Below, in pieces: positions 32,313-41,929 of a stretch of 64,000 bases of DNA (positions are counted from its first letter, which is position 1; every line of letters starts with the position of its first letter). Below the pieces are notes generated by a model. The model searched no databases and was not told where the DNA came from. It worked only from the letters and a program-made list of their open reading frames with translations. The DNA is taken from NCBI GenBank assembly GCA_030710605.1, contig CP092880.1, positions 27,209,541 through 27,273,540 of the forward strand, written 5' to 3'. The stretch is from Cordylochernes scorpioides. Taxonomy: Eukaryota > Arthropoda > Arachnida > Pseudoscorpiones > Chernetidae. The position numbers were made by a program, and so were the translations under genes.

Positions 32313-32898
32313 ATGTTGCCCACCCTAAGTAGAGAAGGTCATTGAAGGAGGGAGATATGGAGAGATCATTTGCCCAGTCTCAGTAGAGGAAGACATTGAA
32401 GGAGGGAGATATGGAAACACCATGTGGCCCAGTCTCAGTAGAGGAAAGCATTGAAGGAGGGAGATATGGAGAGACCATGTGGCCCACCCTCAGTAAAGGA
32501 AGATATTGAAGTAGGGAGATATGGAGAGACCATGAGGCCCACCCTCAGTAGAGGAAGACATTGAAGGAGGAAGATATGGAGAGACCATTTGGCCCACCCT
32601 CAGTAGAGAAAGTCATTGAAGGAGGGAGATATGGAGAGATCATGTGGCCCAGTCTCAGTAGAGAAAGACATTGAAGGAGGGAGATATGGAGAGACCATGT
32701 GGCCCACCCTCAGTAGAGGAAGGCACTGAAGGAGGAAGATATGGAGAGAACATGTGGCCCACCCTCAGTAGAGAAAAACATTGAAGGAGAGAGATATGGA
32801 AAGACCATGTGGCCCACCCTCAGTAGAGAAAGACATTAAGGGAGGAAGATATGGAGAGACCATTGAGGCCCACCCTATGTAGAGAAAGACATTGAAGG
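32313..32898. repeat. 55-bp tandem satellite, array 1
   Basis: About 10.5 units of 55 bp containing GGCCCACCCTCAGTAGAGGA, CATTGAAGGAGGGAGATATG and GAGAGACCATGT. The array resumes at 37506-37725, so everything between looks inserted in it. Confidence 0.95.
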
Positions 32899-33042
32899 AG
32901 ATTTAAACTATCTTTATTAATCGCCCATATAAAATCATATAGTGCCAAATAAAAGAAAATATTAAACGATTAGGAACTCTTAATAATTGGTTCAAACGCA
33001 TAAGCATAAAAAGATAAGAGGAGCTTCTTTTATAAATTTCAA

Positions 33043-33079
33043 TGCGCAAGCTTTCGGACTAGACGTCCTTCTACAGGCA
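33043..33079 (-). ncRNA. Hammerhead-like motif in the Penelope 3' arm
   Basis: Minus strand: TGC, CTGTAGA, then hairpin GGAC-GTCTA-GTCC, then GAAA, GCTT and GCG. Stem I is TGC with GCG (one wobble) and AGCT is self-complementary. It differs from the canonical core CTGANGA by U for A at position 6. Confidence 0.5.
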
Positions 33080-33414
33080 TGGGTAGTTGTAATACTAACA
33101 ATTATAACCTAACATTGAGCCATAATAAAGAGGACAATATTTACATAAATATATCTGTAAAAACTAAAAGGAATAAAAAATATTTATGACTTAGAATTTG
33201 CATGTATAAAATTGGAGAATTAAAAATTTAAAATTTTACATATATGACATATAATTTACTACGGTATAATCTAAAAATTAAATATATAGAGATTAAAATA
33301 TATACACGACTTAGCGATCAATAAAGTTGGGCTAGACACCAAGATACAGAAGACAGGGGGTCCCACCTACATGTGTTTAAATTGGAACAGAAGAGTATAT
33401 GATTATTTGTAAAG

Positions 33415-33870
33415 AACCTGGTATATGTCTGGGATATCTATTTTTCTATTAATGCTGTTGATTTGGTTGGATATGACTGATTCTAAATAAAGTCTATTGT
33501 ATTTATTGTGTATATTACGGTATAAGATTTTTGGTTGATCTCAATTAAACTGGTGTCCTGTTTGTGCTGTGTGTTGATATATTAATGATTTAGGGTTTTT
33601 ATTATGGATATTGCGTTTGTGTTCGGTTAGTCTGATATATGTCGTTCTGCCTGTCTCACCCACATATGTGGATGAGCAATCTTGGCATGAGACGACATAT
33701 ACTGCTCCTGTAGAATGTATGGGAAGGTTAGGATTGTCAGCTTTGGTGATTGGATGTCTTAATATGGTGGCTAAACATGGATAACTATTGTAGTATACTT
33801 TAATTCCAAAAGAACGGAGGATTCTGGATATTGCAAGTGATGAAGTAGAATATGGTAGAAAACAGGCAGC
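33415..33870 (-). pseudogene. Penelope GIY-YIG endonuclease domain
   Basis: Minus-strand translation includes AVYVVSCQDCSSTYVGETGR (GIY- and YIG-like motifs in one frame) followed by TTYIRLTEHKRNIHN, where the Arg and the EH..N pattern match the family. A stop interrupts after TAQTGHQFN (about 33548). The domain nicks target DNA for priming. The upstream linker from RT is frame-shifted near 34060. Confidence 0.8.
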
Positions 33871-34063
33871 TCTGTGTATAGTGGTGGACCTTGAGACAGA
33901 AGGATCATAGAAATGCCTATAAATAAAGGATCTAAGATAACCTGCTTTAATTTAAATGGAAACTATTCTGGATTTTTCTATTGTTTTAAATATGGTTAGG
34001 GAACAATGAGTGAAAATTCTCTTTGATAATGTCCTGACTGTATTAATTTTATATGCAATCGGA

Positions 34064-35252
34064 CTATTGGAGGAGAAATGGGTATACTGTGGTGGAATAT
34101 ATGGTCTTCTTATAATATACAGTAAAATGGAACTTATATGGAGTACGAATAATTAAAATATCCAAAAATGGTAAAACACAATTTTGTTCTGCTTCGTATG
34201 TGAATTTTATATGGGAGTTAAAACTGTGTAGGGTGCTGTGAATAAGATGTAAACTATCAGATTTGATGATACAAAATATATCATCCACATATCTCCTCCA
34301 ATAGTATATATCCGAGGAAAGGGTAAGGTTAATCCATCTGTCCAAAAAACCCAAGACTATTTCTGAAATTATTGAAGAGAGTGGGCTACCCATAGGGGTT
34401 CCTCTAATTTGACTGTAATATTGTTTTTGAAATGTAAAAGTACCCATGGATAAACAAAGCTTGGTAAGCTGTAATATAATGTCTATAGTCTGGTTATCTG
34501 TACCTGCTGTACTATGAAAGGAGTGTAGACTATCTGTAATAAGGGAATGGGGTAATGACAAATATAGAGAAGTGATATCAAAGGAGGCCATAATGTGCTG
34601 TGGTGGAGGTGATAATGATGAAATCTCTTCTATGAAATTAGGGGGGTTTGTTATACTGTATATGTTTAGACTATTATTTATAATGGGGGATAGGATACTC
34701 ACCAGGAATTTAGCTACTGGGAATGCCGGAGATAAATGATAGGCTATTATAGGTCTGAGCAGGACCCCTGGCTTGTGTATCTTGGGAGAGCCATATATGT
34801 ATGCATTCTTATCTAAGGAGCTGGTAAATTGGGCAAACTGATCGGCAGTGATAAAACTAGAGTTTTTCATATATATAAGGGATTTTTTGAAAGATTTTAT
34901 CAGAAGCGTTTTTTTCTTTCTCAGGGATGAGCTTGAAAGTGTCTTCATCTGTGAGTATCTCCAACATCTTCTTTTTATATTCCGCACTATCAAGAATCAC
35001 GGTCTGATTGCCTTTATCTGACTTGATGATAACAATCGATCTAGATTTCCTAAGCCTGTTTATAGTGGAATGGTATCTGTTGGATGGAACTGTCTGTTGG
35101 GTGGATCTGTATAAAACTTGCGTAACTGCATTTCTGACTTTTAATGTTTCCACATGGTTCAATGACCTAATAACTCCCTCAACACCTGCTATGATCTTGG
35201 GTATGTCGGGGATGGATTTATTCGGAGGGACGAATCGTAACCCTAGGGACAA
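34064..35252 (-). pseudogene. Penelope reverse transcriptase (two overlapping frames)
   Basis: Frame 35252-34857 carries the N-terminal part with IVIIKSDKGNQTVILD. Frame 34993-34064 carries YIYGSPKIHKPG, motif A MASFDITSLYLSLP, GTPMGSPLSSIISEI (motif B) and the catalytic YVDDIFCI. These are clear Penelope-like RT motifs, distinct from LINE RTs. One frameshift near 34900 separates the two frames; otherwise there is no stop in the core. Confidence 0.9.
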
Positions 35253-35308
35253 TATCCTCTCTTCCTAACAGATAATTTGGTAGAGGACATATTGATAACG
35301 CCCAAAGA

Positions 35309-36174
35309 ATTCTACTTCATCACTTGCAATATCCAGAATCCTCCTTCCTTTTGGAATTAAAGTATACTACAATAGTTCTCCATGTTTAGCCACCATATTA
35401 AGACATCCAATCACCAAAGCTGACAATCTTAACCTTCCCATACATTCTACAGGAGCAGTATATGTCGTCTCATGCCAAGATTGCTCATCCACATATGTGG
35501 GTGAGACAGGCAGAACGACATATATCAGATTAACCGAACACAAACGCAATATCCATAATAAAAACCCTAAATCATTAATATATCAACACACAGCACAAAC
35601 AGGTCACCAGTTTAATTGAGATCAACCAAAAATCTTATACCGTAATATACACAATAAATACAATAGACTTTATTCAGAATCAGTCATATCCAACCAAATC
35701 AACAGCATTAATAGAAAAATAGATATCCCAGACATATACCAGGTTCTTTACAAATAATCATATACTATTCTGTTCCAATTTAAACACATGTAGGTGGGAC
35801 CCCCTGTCTTCTGTATCTTGGTGTCTAGCCCAATTTTATTGATCGCTAAGTCGTGTATATATTTTAATCTCTATATTTGATTTTTAGATTATACCGTAGT
35901 AAATTATATGTCATATATGTAAAATTTTAAATTTTAAATTTTTAATTCTCCAATTTCCTACATGCAAATTCTAAGTCAAAAATTTATTTTATTCCTTTTA
36001 GTTTTTACAGATATATTTATGTAAATATTGTCCTCTTTATTATGGCTCAATATTAGGTTATACTTGTTAGTATTACCACTACCCATGCCTGTAGAAGGAC
36101 GTCTATTCCGAAAGCTTGCGCATTGAAATTTATAAAAGAAGCTCCTCTTATCTTTTTATGCTTATGCGTTTAAA
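35309..36174 (+). repeat. Inverted 5' arm of the Penelope-like element
   Basis: Reverse-complement copy of 32995-33852, reading TYVGETGR and the rest of the GIY-YIG segment on the plus strand, then the 3' UTR and the hammerhead-like core. The stop after HQFN is shared with the 3' arm. Confidence 0.9.
36086..36120 (+). ncRNA. Hammerhead-like motif in the inverted Penelope arm
   Basis: Plus strand: TGC, CTGTAGA (36089-36095), a GGA...TCC hairpin, GAAA (36110-36113), GCTT, GCG. Same layout as 33043-33079, with one stem II pair lost. Confidence 0.45.
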
Positions 36175-36175
36175 A

Positions 36176-37505
36176 TAAAATATTATAATACAGAGTTTTA
36201 ATATAAAATAATATATATAAATGTATAAATTATCATATACATCAGACACGATCCCTCTCTGAAGGGACATCTGAATCATCTCAAATTCTTAAAGCCGCCC
36301 TGAGTTCGGAAAGGCCCGTGCTTATAACGGGGTTTTTGTCCCCAACGTGCTCAAATGCACCGCCGAGGAATTTGTACAGAATTTTTATTTTTCCAGGCGA
36401 GAGATCATTGAGGAGGGATTCTTTTTCAGAGCGGAATAGAACCGCGGACACCACGTCCCCATACTCAACCTCAAATCCATTGAGAGGGGCTAGAGTAGAG
36501 TAAGCCTTTAGTTGTTCGAAAAATTTTCCAGCGGCTCATACTCCTGAATGGCGTGAGAGAGATATGTCTTGGTCCGCGGGGGTAGCAGACAAGATGAATG
36601 ATTTAGTCATGGCTTGGATCTCTTCTGCTGGCGCCGCTAATGGCTCAGTATTGGTCGAGGAAGCTCTGGTCGTGATAGCATTTGCCTGGAGCTCGGGGCC
36701 GGAACAGGAAGCTCTGGGGCTGGAGTCTCGTCGGGACGGACAGGGAAGTTCGCCCCGGGCGTAGGCGCGGTAGGGCTGGAGACTGTTGAGGGGGTCTGTT
36801 TAATGTGTGCACACAATTCCGCAGCTGGTGTTGAGAGAGCGGAGTTGTTGGAGGGCCTGGGCTTGGATGAGGGAGGCCTCGATACCGGGTCCTGTCTTCT
36901 TTTCCTTGATGTTTTCGGCTCCAGATTTTTTAAAGCGCTTGTTATGGGGATTGGCTTGGGGGTCAGGTCCTCCTGCTGAGCATTGAGTGCCCTTGATAGA
37001 GTGGGGCTGTATTCACAGCAGCAGATGTATGGTCTGCAGGTGGGGCTGCTGATGCAGCTGGAGTTGGTGCTGTAGCCGGCACGGTGTTCGAGGTGGAGGG
37101 CGGCCTGGTCCTGCCCTGTGTGCATGCCGCAGGAGCATCCACAGGGATTACAAGCTTGTCTTCCTGGACACCAGTCTTGCGAGGACAGTTGGCACGCTTG
37201 TGTCCCTTTTTGTAGCACAGGGAACACTTAATGTCGTAGGCAACGTAGACGTGCGTGACCACTCCCATGGCCTTGACATTCAGCCGAGCAGGGATCTGGG
37301 ATGAAAGACTTTCAGTCACATTTCAGAATAATTTGTCGATTTATCGGCAGACACTTGGCCGTTTTTGATAATATTTAGATGAGCTTGCAGCCCATTCTTT
37401 TGACTTTCAGCCAATACCCCATAGGGGTTACAAATATCCATTGCGTCAATCTCTATCCCATGAGAACGCGGAGCTCGCGCGCCGCGCGGCCGCACGGCCG
37501 AGAGA
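36176..37505 (-). pseudogene. ORF1-only element E3: gag-like gene, broken
   Basis: The minus strand carries a gag-like ORF1 in several frames. The N-terminal part is at 37522-37316 (ICNPYGVLAESQKNGLQAH). The zinc knuckle CSLCYKKGHKRANC (CX2CX4HX4C) is near 37230. A Pro/Thr/Ser-rich linker (SRPPSSKPRPSNNSALS) runs to about 36640. The C-terminal domain ends GLSELRAALRI at about 36290. A short AT-rich 3' UTR then runs to about 36180, with no ORF2. The gene parallels 49809-51711. It is 5' truncated or rearranged at a CpG-rich block (37465-37505). Confidence 0.7.
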
Positions 37506-37725
37506 GAGACCATGTGCCCCACCCTCAGTAGAGGAAGGCATTGAAGGAAGGAGATATGAAGAGACCATGTGACCCACCCTCAGTAGAGGAAGGCATTGAA
37601 GGAGGGAGATATGGAGAGACCATGTGGCCCACCCTCAGTAGAGGAAGGCATTGAAGGAAGGAGATATGAAGAGACCATGTGGCCCACCCTCAGTAGAGGA
37701 AGGTACTGAAGGAAGAAAGGAAGGA
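37506..37725. repeat. 55-bp satellite, array 2
   Basis: Four units of the same 55-bp repeat as 32313-32898, interrupted to the left by the inserted elements. Confidence 0.95.
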
Positions 37726-37734
37726 TATTTTATG

Positions 37735-37869
37735 AGCGAACCTAAAACATCAGTTAGTTTTTATACCTTGAAAAAATTACCTCCAATATTTGCTTCATAC
37801 ACTATCTGGCATAAGTGTTAAGACCACTATTTAAAAGGTTGGTATTTGAACCAAGCTTGGAGATATTTT
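37735..37869 (+). repeat. Fragment of module L
   Basis: Partial copy of 48740-48990 (ACATCAGTT..., CCAATATTTGCTTCA, AAGACCACTAT). The continuation GTGTATGGGTGAGGA to TTGGATTATATAAATGGTCC lies at 38283-38410, split by a LINE tail and a MITE. Confidence 0.6.
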
Positions 37870-38080
37870 GGAATGTAGGATGAATCGACAAGCAGCAACC
37901 TGTATTTCCAGGCTCATCTGCAGGACCAAAGAGGCCTCACCAGATCACCTCTTGGAATGTATAGGAGCTTCAAGACAGGACCAATACTTCAACCCTACCA
38001 AGATTGTGAATTTGATCTATGAATTTTGTCTACATGACCTTGTATAATTATACAGTGGGATAATAATAAATAAATATATA
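37870..38080 (+). mobile_element. LINE tail, family H
   Basis: Reads DHLLECIGASRQDQYFNPTK then EFCLHDLV and a stop, the H..C end of a LINE C-terminal finger, followed by GGGATAATAATAAATAAATA as tail. A related 3' end may lie at 52955-53020. Confidence 0.55.
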
Positions 38081-38084
38081 TATA

Positions 38085-38259
38085 CAGTAGAATCTCCCTT
38101 TAGCGAACATCCTGATAGCGGACACCTCTCTACAAAGGACAGTTTTCATTTGCAAAATTACCATTTTTACTATTTAACAACTCTCTGGTAAGAGAACACC
38201 TCTCCCTAAAGGACACTTTGGCTCTGCAATTAGGTGCCCTTTACAGGGAAATTCTACTG
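38085..38259. mobile_element. Pogo/Tigger-type MITE, copy 2
   Basis: TA on both sides; ends CAGTAGAATCTCCC and GGGAAATTCTACTG. Internally, AGGACAG and an inverted AGGACAC block frame a central palindromic stretch. Best preserved copy of the family. Confidence 0.85.
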
Positions 38260-38646
38260 TATATAAATATAAAAGGTTTAATAGGGAGATCTGATAGTGT
38301 ATGGGTGAGGATATTGTAATCTATAGGAGGGAATTGAAGTTAAGATGAGAGAAAACTGAATAATGGTTGTTAGATTATCTCTAAATTGGATTATATAAAT
38401 GGTCCTGCCCAATGTATCCATCTAACAGAATGTTCCCACAGGAGTGATGTGGGTTTCAAGCTTTAGTTGAATAAGGACATGTGTGTAGCACATAATACTG
38501 ACCACGTTTCTGATCTTGTTTGGTAGAACCTGGCAAAATTGCCAAATCATTTATTTAAATTTACACAGAAATGGAATATATTGAAATAATTCTCATAATC
38601 ATTGTGGCTTCATTATAATGATTTGTTTATTTTAAAAAGGAAAATA
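38260..38646. repeat. Module L continuation and Tigger fragment T3
   Basis: 38283-38410 continues the module L fragment. 38470-38640 is the reverse complement of T1 (14560-14740), with TCATTATAATGATTTG and the CTGACCACGTTTCTGATC block. Confidence 0.55.
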
Positions 38647-38819
38647 CAGTAGAAGCTCCCTGTAAAAGACCTGATTTCAGAGCCAAACTGTCCTTTAGGG
38701 AGAGGTATCCTCTTACCGGAGAGTTTTCAAATAGTAAAAATGGTAATTTTGTAAATGAAAACTGTCCTTTATAGAGAGGTGTCCTCTAGCGGGGTGTCCG
38801 CTTAAGGGAGGTTCTGCTG
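38647..38819. mobile_element. Pogo/Tigger-type MITE, copy 3
   Basis: Ends CAGTAGAAGCTCCC and GGGAGGTTCTGCTG; inverted orientation relative to copy 2 by its internal blocks. Left flank TA. Confidence 0.8.
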
Positions 38820-38869
38820 TTTTTATAAATTTAAAAATAAATAAAAATTGTATTTCTATGTTGTAAATT

Positions 38870-38950
38870 AAAGTGCCCATTGCGGGAATCAAACCCGGGT
38901 CGTAGCGGTCGAAAACCAACAGTTTAGACCATCCTTATATTAGAAAATGA
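38870..38950 (-). ncRNA. tRNA-derived repeat (SINE-like or tRNA pseudogene), copy 1
   Basis: Minus strand: TGGTCTAAACTGTTGG (A-box position), an anticodon-like loop GGTTTTCGACC (TTC), then the T-arm CCCGGGTTTGATTCCCG and GCAATGGGCA. The 3' half folds like tRNA-Glu. The 5' acceptor strand is missing and replaced by TTTTCTAATATAAGGA, which is shared with copy 2, so this is a repeat and not a working tRNA gene. Confidence 0.65.
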
Positions 38951-39049
38951 AATGGTCAATATGTTAGGTACAAATGGCTGATATTCCCATGTTTCTCTGA
39001 ATAGTTAATAAAACAATGCAACCTTAAAAATGGAAACATAACTTAGGAA

Positions 39050-39235
39050 GATTTATAATACAAGAAAATAAGACCTAATCCAAATCCATCATCAGAAAAA
39101 AGAATAAATGAGAAAAAATAATATTTTATCTGATTATGGTAACAATGCTGGTACTGAAACATTACACATTAATTCATTTAGATTAGGTCTTGTTTTCTTG
39201 TATTATAATCTATAATCCAAATTGTGCTTTATCAT
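39050..39235. repeat. Hammerhead palindrome, decayed copy
   Basis: Outer arms AAGACCTAATCCAAA and its inverse frame a left remnant (CCATCATCAGA) and a right arm (39130-39165) reading CTGATTATGGTAACAATGC then GAAACATTACAC. The core has G8 to U. Confidence 0.65.
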
Positions 39236-39527
39236 GAAGAAGATTTAATGTGAAAAAAATAAGAGAGAAATGTAAGGATTATTCACTAATGAAAATTTTA
39301 ATTTGGATGAATGTGGCCATTGTATAATGTAGTGATCAAAAAGTTATAGAAAAAAATGGATCTTTCTGTTGGTAATAAAATTTACACAAAAAATTAACTT
39401 TTAAACCAACCTTTTAAAAAGCAAAGAACTTTTATTATTTTTTGGTCTGTTAGAAAATATTGGATATTACAAAGTATGTGAAAATTACAAGGTAAAAAGA
39501 CCTAATCCAAATAAATAAATAGTGTGT

Positions 39528-39564
39528 GATGTTTCAGTAACAGTGTTGTTACCATCATCAGACA
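39528..39564 (-). ncRNA. Hammerhead ribozyme motif, left arm
   Basis: Minus strand: TGT, CTGATGA (39561-39555), hairpin GGTAAC-AACACT-GTTACT, GAAAC (39535-39531), ATC, ACA. The core is intact. Stem II ends in a wobble and stem III is ACAT, not self-complementary. Predicted cleavage follows ATC. Confidence 0.6.
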
Positions 39565-39717
39565 AAAGAATAAATGAGAAAAAATATCACAGCATGTTCT
39601 TAAATAGTACTGTTATCAAATATGTAACCAAGAAAATAGAAGAAAGAAGAAAATAGTTTTCTGATACACTTGATAACAGTACTATTTAAGAACATGCTGT
39701 TTTTTCTTTTATTATTT

Positions 39718-39757
39718 TGTCTGATGATGGTAACAAGGCTGATACCGAAACGTCACA
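39718..39757 (+). ncRNA. Hammerhead ribozyme motif, right arm
   Basis: Plus strand: TGT (39718-39720), CTGATGA (39721-39727), hairpin GGTA-loop-TACC (39729-39746), GAAA (39747-39750), then CGTC and ACA (39755-39757). All core residues match CTGANGA...GAAA. Stem I is TGT/ACA, and ACGT is self-complementary, as in hammerheads that work as dimers. Predicted cleavage after 39754. Confidence 0.7.
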
Positions 39758-39832
39758 CACTATTAATTTGGATTTTGGTCTTATTACCTTTGTAGTTCTA
39801 ATCTATAATCCAAATTGTACCGTTTCAAAGTA

Positions 39833-40011
39833 CAGTTAAACCTGTGTATGGCACCCCCTCTAAATAGCGCCTCCCTCTCTCTATAACGCCCGATTTTAAA
39901 TACGTAGTATGATGCGATTTACATTAAAAGTGACCTGTCTATAGCACCATCACTCTATAGCACCCTATTTTGGTGAGTCCCAAGAGGGGGCGCTATAGAC
40001 ATGTTTAACAG
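39833..40011. mobile_element. MITE with CAGTTAAACCTGT ends
   Basis: Inverted ends CAGTTAAACCTGTGTATGGC and GCTATAGACATGTTTAACAG with TA on both sides. Noncoding. A different family from the CAGTAGAA MITEs. Confidence 0.75.
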
Positions 40012-40099
40012 TATATGATAGTTTTCTCTCAATTAGTTTTCAAATAAATATATTGCATGACTTCACATATTATGAACAATACATAAGTATTCCCCCAAT

Positions 40100-40430
40100 G
40101 ATGAAATGAAATAGGAAATGCAACAACTGTTCTGGTGTGGAACTAACACCTACTCACATATTCTCATGCCCAGCAATGGCCGCAGTCTTGCAGAAAATTG
40201 ACATTGACCCAGAGCAGCAGCTTCACACACCCAAGATAGTGGACATTGCTGGTGATAGAGATACATGAAGATATCTGAGGATCTTCATTTGACACGACAA
40301 CAACAACAGAAAATTGACATGGACACAGAACAGCAGCTTTATACACCCAAGATAGTGGATATTGCAACTGCTGTGATAGAGATGCATGGAGACATCTGAG
40401 GCTCTCCATTGACACGACAACAACAACAAC
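40100..40430 (+). mobile_element. LINE family F tails, two in tandem
   Basis: First copy (about 40100-40305): TPTHIFSCPAMAAVLQKIDI then PKIVDI and a stop, with tail GACACGACAACAACAAC. Second copy (40306-40430) repeats KIDMDTEQ-like sequence and ends VDIATAVIEMHGDI, stop, same tail. Each is a 5'-truncated 3' end; the second starts at the first one's tail. Relatives at 900-1150 and 44370-44600. Confidence 0.65.
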
Positions 40431-40740
40431 ATGAAATGAAATAAGAAAGTTATTTTATTTTGGGGCAATGTATCAATTGCTCAATTCTCAATGGCAATGC
40501 TCCAATGGCCCCGGATTCTAGCAAAAGTTTAACCCCACCAGCGAGTACAAGTAATCAAACGGTGCTCTGGCATATTTGTAGATACAAAATCGAACTGCTT
40601 TTCACATGTGTAGACATGTGGTGCACTTACAGTAAAAGCAGTCACCTACTTCTACCCACCATGATTATCATGGCCTGTACCATGTGTACTAGGGATAAGC
40701 AGGAAAAAAAAGAATTACAACACACAAATGAGTGCTAACA
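40431..40740 (+). repeat. Repeat G, copy 1, with a conserved small frame
   Basis: Contains a frame (40497-40690) reading MAPDSSKSLTPPAS, then LWHIC, LLFTCVDMWCTYSK and PTMIIMACTMCTRDKQ. The same protein appears at 53462-53262 (minus) with about a dozen substitutions and no stop. I do not recognise it. The block CCACCATGATTATCATGGCC also links repeat G to repeat A copies. Confidence 0.5.
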
Positions 40741-40969
40741 ACTTGAAATGCGAACATGGATAGCTTTTTCGATTAATCAGGAAAGTGTATTTGTCCAATT
40801 CGGGAATTATAAAAAATTACCATAAATTAGATATTTGTTCTGATAGATAGTGCAGGCCATCAGCAAATTTCAGTTGTTCTATAAGGAGCTGCTTTTATCT
40901 TGATATTTAGAACCAGGTCCCATTACAATATCACTTTTGTAGTATTGTACCATATATTGGGTTGTAAAG
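40741..40969. repeat. Module K-like fragment
   Basis: Resembles 60390-60610 and 41700-41800 (GGATAGCTTT..GATTAATCAGG, CAGGCCATCAG). Contains one degraded ATGAGTGCTAACAACTTGAA motif at its left edge. Confidence 0.45.
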
Positions 40970-41155
40970 AAAGTTCGTAAAAGGTGGGTGAACGTAGGTG
41001 ACTGATTTTACTATAAGTGCACCAGATGTTTACACATATGAAAAGAAATTCTACTTTTGCACCTATTAGTGTGCCAGAGCCCTGTTTGGTTACTTGCACT
41101 CACTGGTGGGGTTGAAATTTTGCAATAATCGAAGGCCATTGAAGCATTTTTAAAA
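40970..41155 (-). repeat. Repeat G, copy 2 (degraded)
   Basis: Reverse orientation: AAGTGCACCAGATGTTTACAC, GTGCCAGAGCCC, CTCACTGGTGGGGTTG. The small frame is broken. Confidence 0.5.
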
Positions 41156-41159
41156 TTAT

Positions 41160-41450
41160 TGTTTGGTTTTGTAATTTCTTATGGCCCGATGTTGTGGTAC
41201 TGGCCTGTATGCGGTGTTTTAGAATATTAAACAGCAGGGAATTTAGTTTGCCTTTGGATTTCTTGCTTATAAATGGAAACCATATTGTTTGACCATATGT
41301 TATTGTACTTCGGAATATTGTCTTGTATAAAGTTAATTTTCGTCTGCATTCTAGACCCCATGCTTTCTTTATTAAACTGAGTAGGTAACCGCTAGCTCTA
41401 GTAGTTCTGTCGACGATTTCATTTCTTATGGCAATAAATACCAATTTCAT
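41160..41450 (-). pseudogene. LINE D RT thumb fragment
   Basis: Frame 41450-41100 reads NEIVDRTTRASGYLLSLIKKA, TLYKTIFRSTITYGQTIWFP and KGKLNSLLFNILKHRIQA, the post-catalytic region of a LINE RT. It is nearly the same as 42395-42640 on the plus strand. The last 30 codons run into unrelated sequence. The two copies face each other around 41450-42390. Confidence 0.7.
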
Positions 41451-41929
41451 AATTAATCAGTAAACCTTAAAGACCAGCTTTGTTGGTCATAGAGATTAGA
41501 CTTGCAACACACAGATGAGGGCTAACAGCTTGAAATACATATATGCATATTATGTTGTATTAGCGCGTCATCTGTTATGAAAATTCGAAACTATTATAGA
41601 CGCGTATGATTCTTTTAAAATTTAATTTTCCATTGCAGTAAGGTCAGTAGAAATTGGTTAATATTTAAAAAGAATCATACCCGTCTATAATAGTTTCTAA
41701 TTTACATATATGGATAGCTTTACTCTTGATTAATTACGTATGGATATTTGCCCAATTCAGGAATTATCTAAAAATTGCTGATAATTAGATATGAACCTCA
41801 AAGAAAAAAAAACAGAAATTTAAATATCTCATTACATCTTTGAATATTAACGAAGAAAGAGAGATGTTCTTCTCAAAGGTAAACGACAGCCAACTTACCA
41901 TGTGACAATACCTGGTTGCCAAAAGTGAT
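41451..41929. repeat. Module K fragments and a C'-type end palindrome
   Basis: 41500-41545 carries CACACAGATGAGGGCTAACA then TTGAAATAC. 41575-41700 is an inverted repeat: GAAACTATTATAGACGCGTA and its inverse around TTCCATTGCAGTAAGGTCAG, the end sequence of repeat C'. The remainder is AT-rich without coding. Confidence 0.5.

Larger units (their letters stand above)
32899..36175 (-). mobile_element. Penelope-like element with inverted terminal arms
   Basis: The RT (35252-34064) and GIY-YIG endonuclease (about 33870-33415) are on the minus strand, in Penelope order. The 3' region (32995-33852) is repeated in inverted orientation upstream of the RT (35309-36174), giving arms of about 860 bp. Such inverted, partial terminal copies are the known hallmark of Penelope-like elements. 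Both arms include the GIY-YIG segment and a hammerhead-like motif. Frame breaks make it inactive. It lies inside the 55-bp satellite together with element E3. Confidence 0.9.
39487..39802. repeat. Palindrome with a hammerhead motif in each arm
   Basis: Arms of roughly 130-145 bp (39487-39632 and 39669-39802) pair in inverted orientation. From outside in: TAATCCAAAT..ATAGTGTGTG, the hammerhead, an AATAAATGAG block and AGCATGTTCTTAAATAGTAC. The central loop is about 36 bp. Confidence 0.85.

Noticed and set aside
36637..37227. Whole 196-codon minus-strand frame as one protein
   Set aside because: Its N-terminal third is an out-of-frame reading of the zinc-knuckle region. Only the later Pro/Ser-rich part plausibly belongs to gag; the gene changes frame.
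38870..38950. Functional tRNA gene
   Set aside because: The 5' acceptor strand is missing and cannot pair with the 3' end; the same defect and leader occur in the second copy.
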